A stretch of 30,170 nt of DNA. Origin: a virus. Below the pieces are notes generated by a model. The model worked only from the letters and a program-made list of their open reading frames with translations, was not told the DNA's origin and searched no databases. The stretch spans positions 1-30,170 of IMG/VR virus record IMGVR_UViG_3300044729_000032; one strand, written 5' to 3'. Every line of letters begins with the position of its first letter. The first letter of the stretch is position 1. Shown here in pieces: positions 25,301 through 30,170 of the stretch. Position numbers and translations under genes: made by a program.

Positions 25301-28300
25301 GTCTACTCAAGTCTATGCGGACTGATAAACCTGATACAGGTTTGCCACTAAATGCTAATGCGTTAGGTCAGTTATATGAGAAGTTTAAGCAAGGGGAAAA
25401 CATTAACTTTGCGAAGGGGTATCAATCTGCGCTAGTAGATGCCACTAAAGACCTAGTTGAGCTTGGTGACGCAACAACTGGATGGAGAAAGATACCGCAG
25501 ACTGACAGAAATGATCCTAAGTTTGATGAGCGAGTAGCTGCAGTACAGTCATTAAGTTGTACGGGTTGGTGTACCAGATCTACTATGGCGGCGCCATATA
25601 TACAGAAGGGTGATTTCTGGGTATATGTAGATGATAAAAAACCACAAGTGGCTATTAGGTTTGAAGGGGATGAAGTACAAGAGATACAAGGTCCACAGAA
25701 CGACCGTAGCATCCCCACAAAGTACATAAAGGAGATTACTAGCCTCGTAGATTCTGGAAAGATAAAGAACATGACGGGGCAAACTAAAGCGGATATAACA
25801 AAAGCGGTAAGAAAATCACAGTTTGAAGCCATGATAAAAGAAAAGGTTGCGTCTGGCGAACTGGTTGAAAAAAATAGAGGCTACGCAAGAAAGAATGGCA
25901 TTGATTTGGACGAGCGGTATTCCGCTGCACAAGGACCTAAGGTTTATGTAGATGCTGATGGGGGTATTGTAGTAAATGATGATGTAGTTATAAATGCAAA
26001 TGAAGCTGCACCCAACTTAAAGGCTGTGGGCGGTAACGCGGATATACATGGTAGCGCTCCTGCATTAGAAACAATTGAGGGGGATGGATATATATACGAA
26101 GGGGGCAGTGTCCCCGCGTTAACAACAATTGGCGGGGGTGCGTATATACACGGAGCTAATGTGCCTTCATTAACAACAGTGGATGGAGGGATAAGGATAT
26201 ATGGCGGATCTAGTTTACCCAAATTAACAACCGTGAATGGGGATGTGTCTATATTTGAAGGGGGTTCTGCGTCTGCGTTAGAAACGGTGGGCAGGGATGC
26301 GTGGATACGCGAAGATGGTTCTGCGCTTGCGTTAACAACAGTTGGTGGGGATTTGAATATAGAAGGTAGCGCCCCTGCGTTAGAAACAGTTGGGGGGGAT
26401 GCGTATATACGCAAGGAAGCTAACGTCCCCGCGTTAACAACAATTGGTGGGGATGCATATGTGAATCAATGGGCTAACGTCCCCGCGTTAACAACAATTG
26501 GTGGGAAGGTGCAGGCTGAAGAAGGGGCTAGTCTCCCTGCGTTAGCAACGATTGGCGAAATGTCGTTTCTACACCCTTCTATTGAGACTCCTAATCTAAG
26601 GAGACGCGCTATAGGCAAAGAGGCGGCGCTTAAAGGAACCGCATTAAGAAAAGATGATGTCAGGTATTCCCGTAGGGAGAACAGCAAGGGTCAGCCAATC
26701 CACCCAACAGAAGCTGGGACAGAAAACTTTTTTAAATGGTTTGGTGACAGCGAGGCAACAGATAAAGGAGGCAGACCTTTGTTGCTTTACACCGGAACAT
26801 CTAAAGACACTGACTTCAGTATATTTAAAGTCCCGCGTAACGGAGCTTGGTTTACTACTTCAGCATCCGATGCGTCCGGCTATGCAGTTACTAATGATAG
26901 CGATACGCATAAATGGGTCAACGGAAAGGTTGAGGCAATAAACAGGGCAAGCCGAGTGATCCCCGTGTATTTAAAGATAACCAATCCATACATTACAGAC
27001 GGCAAAGACTTTAACGCCAAAATCTTTAGTGCGGCTAAAGAAAACTACAAGAGAGGTCAGGGGATTGTATTTGATGAGTTACGTCAGGCTGGGCATGACG
27101 GAGTCGTGTTAGACGGCGACACTTGGATTGTGCTGAACAGCCCCAGCCAGATAAAATCCGCCATTGGAAATACCGGAGAATATTCTGACTTAAAGAGCAA
27201 TATTAAACTCTCTCGCAGAGCTGGCTATGCTCCATCAGCCATGCAGGGTGCAGCCCAACCTATGTCAGCATTGGATGAGGCTGTTAACCGTACCACTACC
27301 GTCAGGAAGACCGCTGGACTAGCTCAGAGGATAGCAGAGGCTATCTCCCCTACAAGTTTTACCAGAGCCAGACAAGCATTCATTAACAAGTATGAAGCTA
27401 TAGAGAACCTAACTAGAGATGTCGCTAAGAGGTTTGGCGATGCAGAATCCTTTGCTGATGTCTCTGCTATAGCCGCAGCCCTGTTCTCTGATCGGGCTGC
27501 AGGGGTTGCTGCCTCATCCTTCATGAATGGGATACCTAAATACCAGAATGGATTTACTAAGGTCTCTGACGAAGTCAGGGGGCTGATCCCTATCTTAGAG
27601 CCTCTGATGAAGCCGGGGTATCCTCAGAACATCCTTCAGCTATTCCAGTTCTACGCAGGAACCCGCAGAGGAAGCAGGTTGTTGTATGAACAGAAGATGG
27701 ATGCCAACGGCAACCTAGTCTCTACCAGCAGAGAATACAACTTCACCAAGGAAGACATCGCTCTAGGTAACTCACTAGAGAGACAGTACCCTGAGTTCAA
27801 GACTGTCTTTGCTGAGTACCAGAAATACAACAACGGTCTGGTCCAGTTTATGAAGGACACTGGAGTTATCTCAGCTAAAGAGGCAGAGCTTTGGACGAAG
27901 AACTGGGACTACATTCCGTTCTACCGTCAGATGGATGGAGAGCGTATCTCAGCTCCATCTATATTCTCATCCATTGCTGGGGTAACAAAGCCTAAAGAAC
28001 TGAAGGGCGGAGAAGCTCCGCTGGCTGACTTCCTAGAGACAGTAGTTAGGAATGCCCGTGCAGCTATCGAAGCTGGCATGAAGAATGTGGCTGGTCAGCG
28101 GGTGGTTAGAGACATCGTCAAGATAGGGCAGGGGCAGGAAGTCCCGGCTGGAACAGCAGGTCTTGACATAGTTACAGTCAAACAAGAAGGCGTTACCAAG
28201 TATTACAGGGTAAACGATCCATTACTGGTTGAATCTCTGAGAGGTCTAAACCTACCTAATCTGCCCTTTGTTGATATCCTCGCAGCCCCAGCTAACTTCC

Positions 28301-29793
28301 TCCGGTCTATGGTTACCAAAGACCCCGGATACATGATGGCAAACATGATGCGTGACTCCATGCAGGCATGGGTTACATCAGGCGCTAACATCACCCCTAT
28401 CCTTGATACCTTCAAGCAGTACGGAAAGGTTATCTCTGGTCAGTCACCAGAAGCCAAAGCGTTATCAGATGCCGGTCTATTCTCAGGCTATGACTTTAGC
28501 GGGGACACAAAGTCCTCAGCTAAAGAAGTTGAGAAGGAACTCCGCAAGCGGACGGGTAAGCGCACCATTCTGCAGACCGCCCTCCTACCGGGGGCTAAGG
28601 TATGGGAGATTCTGGACAAGGGATCACATGCTTCTGATGTGGCAACCCGCGCAGAGATCTACAAGAGAACGATGGAGTCCACCGGGGGTAATGAGGCAGA
28701 AGCCTTGTATCAAGCACTGGAGATAATGAACTTCAGCCGGAAGGGTAACTCTGCTCTGATTAGAATTATAACTGCGCTTGTACCGTTTATGAACGCACGG
28801 ATACAGGGGATGGATGTCTTGTATAGGACAGGCTTCGGAAAGTCTGCCACAGCGAATCGTGAGGCTCAACAGAAGGCATTTATCACCAGATCCATGACAA
28901 TGTTTTCATTGTCTGTGATGTATTGGATGCTTGCTTCGGATACAGAAGAATACAAGACAGCAACCCAAGAAGAGAGAGATAACAACTGGATTTTTGGTGG
29001 AGCTAAGATACCGATCCCATTCGAGCTGGGAGTTATGTTCAAGGTATTCCCTGAGCGGATACTGGAGAACTTCTTTGGTACAGATACTGGGACCGATCTA
29101 AAGAAATCCATCTTCAGGAACCTGACCTCCACCTTGGTCATGAATCCTATACCTCATGCGTTTGTTCCTATTGTTGAGCATATAGCCGACTACTCATTCT
29201 TCACCGGTCAAGAGGTTGTAGGCAAGGGCATGGAAGGTCTGGCTACAAGATACCAAGCCCAGCCCGGAACATCCCTTCTTGCCAAGACCGTAGGCAAAGA
29301 GACTGGAGCGTCTCCTGTAGTTCTGGATAACTATATCAGGGGCTACACAGGAACCATTGGGACATACATTGTTATGGCAATAGATGCCATGATGCATGGT
29401 GAGGGAGACGATATTAAAGCCTCCAAGAGGCTTGAGCAGATGCCAGTATTCAGACGCTTCATGTCTAACAAGCTAGGCTCTGGAACTGTTAACGCCTACT
29501 ATGATCTGAAGAAGGAAGTGGAGACCTCAACCAGAACCATCAACTACCTAGAAAGACAAGGCAGAATGGATGACATGGCTGAGTACCTGAAGGGCAGAGG
29601 CGGTAAGCTACAGACCATCAAGCCTTACATACAGGAACTTGAGAAGGACATGGACGGGCTGAGAGACTTCAGAAGAGATGTTCGGATTGCTAAGATTCCT
29701 GCTGACAGACTCGCAGAGATCGAAGATGCCATAAGGGTATCTGAGATAAACCTTACAAGAAACATCCAGACAATCAAGAAGGCAATCGAGTAA
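19393..29793 (+). CDS. Giant polyvalent ejection protein (3466 aa) with peptidase, L,D-transpeptidase, ART and LRR modules
   Basis: One uninterrupted gene fills a third of the window. Seen in order: residues 1-35 a short conserved N-terminus (LITLPDGTTAWVADGVSPAK); 45-290 Gly/Ala-rich membrane-active-like region; 300-345 charged coiled coil; 400-560 helical region (FLRRATGLDDLQGM); 630-720 Ala-rich coiled coil; about 787-957 a zincin-like domain with H855-E-G-I-H859 and E903/E904; 1100-1240 a domain with a MGGI start and DLALNLGQYGYFTPEE; 1397-1425 a hydrophobic helix; 1479-1640 an L,D-transpeptidase (YkuD)-like domain with H1570 and SFGC1600INV; 1657-1831 an ADP-ribosyltransferase-like domain with YHGT (H1683); 1840-2205 a region with GWC2060TRS; 2206-2402 an 11-unit leucine-rich-like solenoid; 2443-2604 a second ART-like domain with YTGT; 2610-3466 a helical C-terminus with an LPD38-like stretch (PFMNARIQGMD). 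Polyvalent proteins of this kind are known to be packaged and ejected, delivering enzymes with the DNA. It follows the core-protein genes directly, so it is probably the largest ejection protein. The activity of each domain is inferred from motifs. Confidence 0.82.
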   Translation: MPHLITLPDGTTAWVADGVSPAKGMELAKVAYPDAFPPPPTALDQALSAPKNILKGAASGIVSTIGGLGALPYTGLRYLNPEMTPFAETGFGKKITETEQSLAPTDEGYGSQLSHGLGSFLSVFGPQAIARGFGTAGRLSTGLAPKAATPIAVAQTAGLGAEEARNRVEAARAEGKIVTPGEEFGSLVAGVPAGLTELLPVQNLFRATKGLDTGLTKGFQTAGFEGVKNFGKRALQQAGIEAAQEAGSGAIQDVIAQQIYNPEQEIGGSALKEAALGGGVGAIAQLGLDLALRKDIKRAYQISQKKKSDEDLAKQMEEIKAETAKKRAETDAALGISPLLALPAPKEQMTPSQAKHPIYNPLGNFSEGDLDPANILAINAKRAEENKPKLKSFSIEDLADSGMSQADISGLVAKKTGYAGTEADAANIPQHINDVLSLAADKNVDPNSQGFKDFLRRATGLDDLQGMSAPQLFSAYTAVYRLPDSTTPQELHPGTSATRFSEGQYDTTIKNLNAAHPEDNALTLDDAISQIKEHSGLKNDTDAESLMHTAIRRGDLFAKSYPAPDGTTSISVHVPNANKEAGPDIRKSSVESGIQPESYVIKSSAGVIEEHPTQDAADARVAALTVARQAQADRSLKAAAALSKETDKAQTDLDAMAARGESNTLAFQQKASEVAAKAQANQAKAETLNNTAASLVEPLVVEPKGQQITTKDVHTVYEGNQPIAAFDTAEKAQAHALSRMPEEELQKYTGKLGVIAQNELAQRQRKEPGISIIQTGGKEKAEEVLLSAGIFTGRFKQKAEELDRHLRPLMSRLGLGDLRLNIAHAIESGGADGKYAQKIISIALDAKNPIRVLRHEGIHALKELGFFTKEQWRILENKAKSEWVEKYNIPERYADLNIDEQLEEAIADAFSDFDQTKPPAGLIGVLFNKLKTFMEALSNAIEGLGFDTHSSIFGRVSSGGEMAPIKPVITERVSVGRKREPVADAPEAPIEVAAPLPVAKPAIKTIETKGTAVRAREGKPEKVGSGAYKLVKDATGYKFKLLSDTFEGEFSTEGKQPAQISSTKQISMAKPEPVAKEEESKPVKAEPVVKVEKPTVNKSVKMKKLAKARKIILSADTMNEAIIKMGGINVSLRPDLTGDKKGNQKLPFVGSLFSKNGTTDLSDLALNLGQYGYFTPEETEGVDGGARLLADRLREEFDGGSPHLSMENMDDAADAALNKRREEEKELFEEAQALAKKKGEEFYGAVSPDVLDVLGIPVTPEVLVNGELLARAIAISPEKVDDIATQYEGFVEGFNAAIAKFIKEQRNGGTQTDDGSEIFGDSEAGGTQVQGNKVPSTYEGEFTEITDKQKAMLSAPVSKLSEDQKVALENHYGEDRNTPAFFARIQADVITFAAKGKQAISAAIRSIIAQIHAGVLAVAMIVNPSFVSQQNDVVVYSAPVVSEQLKVPAEAKTNMSDAALEAYEALYPKIKNDLLARDNFMLIMDKPNARMFVFNPDGSLFLQKKVLVGKDIGDLYTGTGKYTPAGLFTLGLRDASRSTEEAKTAGEYKHGKVFVLDKALGGEASVTILHSVWTKEKDAQQRVAALKKEGGEDSRYSFGCINVDADTYSGLVTRNLKQMDGASLFIVPDNQKQVKEFLAGTNVKDSLTRAKFSRRQTETPAFKQWFGKSKAVNADGTPKIYYHGTARNIKIFKPKQANAIFLTDDPEFADSFATSSKDWLKNHGLRGAENIMPVYVRAENPFDYENPAHIKFIKSVVDKKYISIEAREYELMRISEGGWGYIEDADIQSAIKAAGFDSFYAKESGRKNLAVYSPNQVKSAVGNTGAFSRSNDDVRYSRKVDRLKATGSSKAWIFFSEANKGINFTNIKTLAEAGEAAEEHYKDQIKNIPEFDGEAYMEGLTIGDINAYPPDIQHAIQEYKAGNKSKGIQEILDTVASQRKANIKEWKQYIENINPAMEKDPFWRDYVISSLLKSMRTDKPDTGLPLNANALGQLYEKFKQGENINFAKGYQSALVDATKDLVELGDATTGWRKIPQTDRNDPKFDERVAAVQSLSCTGWCTRSTMAAPYIQKGDFWVYVDDKKPQVAIRFEGDEVQEIQGPQNDRSIPTKYIKEITSLVDSGKIKNMTGQTKADITKAVRKSQFEAMIKEKVASGELVEKNRGYARKNGIDLDERYSAAQGPKVYVDADGGIVVNDDVVINANEAAPNLKAVGGNADIHGSAPALETIEGDGYIYEGGSVPALTTIGGGAYIHGANVPSLTTVDGGIRIYGGSSLPKLTTVNGDVSIFEGGSASALETVGRDAWIREDGSALALTTVGGDLNIEGSAPALETVGGDAYIRKEANVPALTTIGGDAYVNQWANVPALTTIGGKVQAEEGASLPALATIGEMSFLHPSIETPNLRRRAIGKEAALKGTALRKDDVRYSRRENSKGQPIHPTEAGTENFFKWFGDSEATDKGGRPLLLYTGTSKDTDFSIFKVPRNGAWFTTSASDASGYAVTNDSDTHKWVNGKVEAINRASRVIPVYLKITNPYITDGKDFNAKIFSAAKENYKRGQGIVFDELRQAGHDGVVLDGDTWIVLNSPSQIKSAIGNTGEYSDLKSNIKLSRRAGYAPSAMQGAAQPMSALDEAVNRTTTVRKTAGLAQRIAEAISPTSFTRARQAFINKYEAIENLTRDVAKRFGDAESFADVSAIAAALFSDRAAGVAASSFMNGIPKYQNGFTKVSDEVRGLIPILEPLMKPGYPQNILQLFQFYAGTRRGSRLLYEQKMDANGNLVSTSREYNFTKEDIALGNSLERQYPEFKTVFAEYQKYNNGLVQFMKDTGVISAKEAELWTKNWDYIPFYRQMDGERISAPSIFSSIAGVTKPKELKGGEAPLADFLETVVRNARAAIEAGMKNVAGQRVVRDIVKIGQGQEVPAGTAGLDIVTVKQEGVTKYYRVNDPLLVESLRGLNLPNLPFVDILAAPANFLRSMVTKDPGYMMANMMRDSMQAWVTSGANITPILDTFKQYGKVISGQSPEAKALSDAGLFSGYDFSGDTKSSAKEVEKELRKRTGKRTILQTALLPGAKVWEILDKGSHASDVATRAEIYKRTMESTGGNEAEALYQALEIMNFSRKGNSALIRIITALVPFMNARIQGMDVLYRTGFGKSATANREAQQKAFITRSMTMFSLSVMYWMLASDTEEYKTATQEERDNNWIFGGAKIPIPFELGVMFKVFPERILENFFGTDTGTDLKKSIFRNLTSTLVMNPIPHAFVPIVEHIADYSFFTGQEVVGKGMEGLATRYQAQPGTSLLAKTVGKETGASPVVLDNYIRGYTGTIGTYIVMAIDAMMHGEGDDIKASKRLEQMPVFRRFMSNKLGSGTVNAYYDLKKEVETSTRTINYLERQGRMDDMAEYLKGRGGKLQTIKPYIQELEKDMDGLRDFRRDVRIAKIPADRLAEIEDAIRVSEINLTRNIQTIKKAIE
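24886..24903 (+). repeat. 18-bp direct repeat, copy 1 (encodes DDVRYS)
   Basis: GATGATGTCAGGTATTCC occurs here and again, in the same reading frame, at 26653-26670. The copies flank the WCT and solenoid module of the giant gene; identity stops at both outer bases. Confidence 0.85.
26008..26598 (+). repeat. Eleven 48-54-bp leucine-rich-like coding repeats
   Basis: The units encode 16-18 residues of the form (V/A/L)PALTTIGGDAYIxxxxN. Leucine is nearly always TTA or TTA-like here, while the C-terminal part of the same gene favours CTA and CTG. The pattern resembles 'LPALTSVGG' solenoids seen in bacterial and phage proteins. Confidence 0.88.
26653..26670 (+). repeat. 18-bp direct repeat, copy 2 (encodes DDVRYS)
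   Basis: Second copy of GATGATGTCAGGTATTCC, 1767 bases (589 codons) after the first, just past the end of the leucine-rich-like solenoid. Confidence 0.85.
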
Positions 29794-29935
29794 GTTTCTC
29801 TAGCTTCTTTCTTTCTAGATCTCTCTGCTTACATCCGGCACATTGAGAGCCTATTCTCCTGCCGTTGAATCCGTACTTCGGCAGCATGTCTTCTTTCTCA
29901 AACATCTTTTGACATCTCATACAGAACTTTAACAT
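29774..29935 (-). CDS. Small zinc-ribbon protein (53 aa)
   Basis: A 53-residue leftward protein starting MLKFCMRCQKMFEKEDMLPK. Two CxxC pairs (C5/C8 and C32/C35) are spaced as in short zinc ribbons, and the end is highly charged (RDLERKKLEKL). Its start lies 38 bases inside the 3' end of the upstream nuclease gene, so coupled translation is likely. Its 3' end overlaps the end of the convergent giant gene by 20 bases. Coding is supported by the cysteine spacing and position; it is too short for most length cut-offs. It may bind DNA or RNA or regulate early genes, but no specific function can be assigned. Confidence 0.72.
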   Translation of the reverse strand: MLKFCMRCQKMFEKEDMLPKYGFNGRRIGSQCAGCKQRDLERKKLEKLTRLPS

Positions 29936-30170
29936 GTTGTTTTATCTGCTCGAAAAGCTCCCACTCAGTACCGTATCTGGATTCAAACTCTCTCTTCCAC
30001 GGATGGCGTGAGACAAACTGCTTGTTATTAAACCCAGCCCTATGGTGCATGGGGCATAGCGGGATAGTGTGGAGATCGTCTATCCTCCTGCCGTTCTTAT
30101 GAATGTGATGTATGTCAGAAGGTGAGCTAACGCCTAGTGTGTTAATACACACGATACAGCCGATATCATG
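29898..30170 (-). CDS. Ref-like HNH nuclease (5' partial)
   Basis: The leftward frame is open to the right edge. Upstream of the GTG at 30152 it continues in frame as HDIGCIVCINTLG, giving a CxxC that belongs to the domain, so the gene starts outside the window. The core reads SDIHHIHKNGRR, then TIPLCPMHHRAGF, then VSRHPWKREFESRYGTEWEL. The HH...CP.HH pattern and the RHPWKxxFExxYGTE tail match, from memory, the phage Ref / RecA-dependent nuclease family, whose P1 member is a RecA-dependent HNH nuclease. It opposes the late genes, so it is probably part of the early or recombination module. Its stop lies inside the zinc-ribbon gene downstream. Confidence 0.78.
   Translation of the reverse strand, partial: HDIGCIVCINTLGVSSPSDIHHIHKNGRRIDDLHTIPLCPMHHRAGFNNKQFVSRHPWKREFESRYGTEWELFEQIKQHVKVLYEMSKDV

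Noticed and set aside
25944-26414. Leftward 156-residue open frame
   Set aside because: It is antisense to the LRR-like repeats; repeated sequence keeps it open, and there is no ribosome site or protein-family pattern.
29793-29830. Bidirectional terminator between convergent modules
   Set aside because: I found no stem with a T-run; the sequence is coding on the minus strand.

Overview
The window is a block of late genes from a tailed bacteriophage (Caudoviricetes). Short-tail (podovirus-like) architecture is suggested by a P22 gp4/SU10-type head-tail adaptor, a nozzle-like 714-residue tail protein, and a run of internal virion (ejection) proteins ending in a 3466-residue polyvalent protein. 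There is no tape measure and no sheath. An inner-membrane spanin with an o-spanin lipoprotein embedded in it implies a Gram-negative host. The species cannot be named from the sequence; a freshwater or environmental phage is my guess.

Layout: positions 1-3086 hold connector and small virion genes: a partial structural protein, a zinc-ribbon protein, two tiny conserved genes, the adaptor, two beta-rich structural proteins and a 59-residue protein. Positions 3088-9577 hold tail appendages: a protein built of 23 perfectly phased 20-residue repeats, two tail-fibre-like proteins that share cassettes, and a small tail-fibre-associated protein. Positions 9584-11172 are a lysis cassette: three membrane proteins including a GTA-type holin, Rz, an overlapping Rz1 that is easily missed, and an M15 peptidase endolysin. 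Positions 11172-14302 hold the nozzle and a protein with a pentapeptide-like stretch followed by a C1q/TNF-like domain. Positions 14333-19392 hold a cupin, three alanine/glutamine/proline-rich internal virion proteins and a GNAT-like protein. Positions 19393-29793 are one giant gene. After it, transcription converges with a leftward pair: a CxxC zinc-ribbon micro-protein and a Ref-like HNH nuclease cut by the window edge.

All genes from 1 to 29793 read rightward with almost no spacing. Many pairs share ATGA or TAATG overlaps, so most are probably translationally coupled in long late transcripts. No intergenic stretch exceeds about 35 bases, and I saw no tRNA, CRISPR, insertion sequence or convincing terminator.

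The most unusual object is the giant protein. In order it carries a membrane-active-looking N-terminus, an HEGIH zincin-like domain, a hydrophobic helix, an L,D-transpeptidase-like domain (H1570, C1600), an ADP-ribosyltransferase-like domain, a WCT-motif region with an 11-unit leucine-rich-like solenoid, a second ADP-ribosyltransferase-like domain that lacks the usual His, and a C-terminal LPD38-like region. The pentapeptide [KR][FYL]SR[RK] recurs at four domain boundaries, and an 18-bp direct repeat flanks the WCT-solenoid module. This suggests a modular, possibly cleavable, multi-effector cargo ejected with the DNA; that reading is inference.
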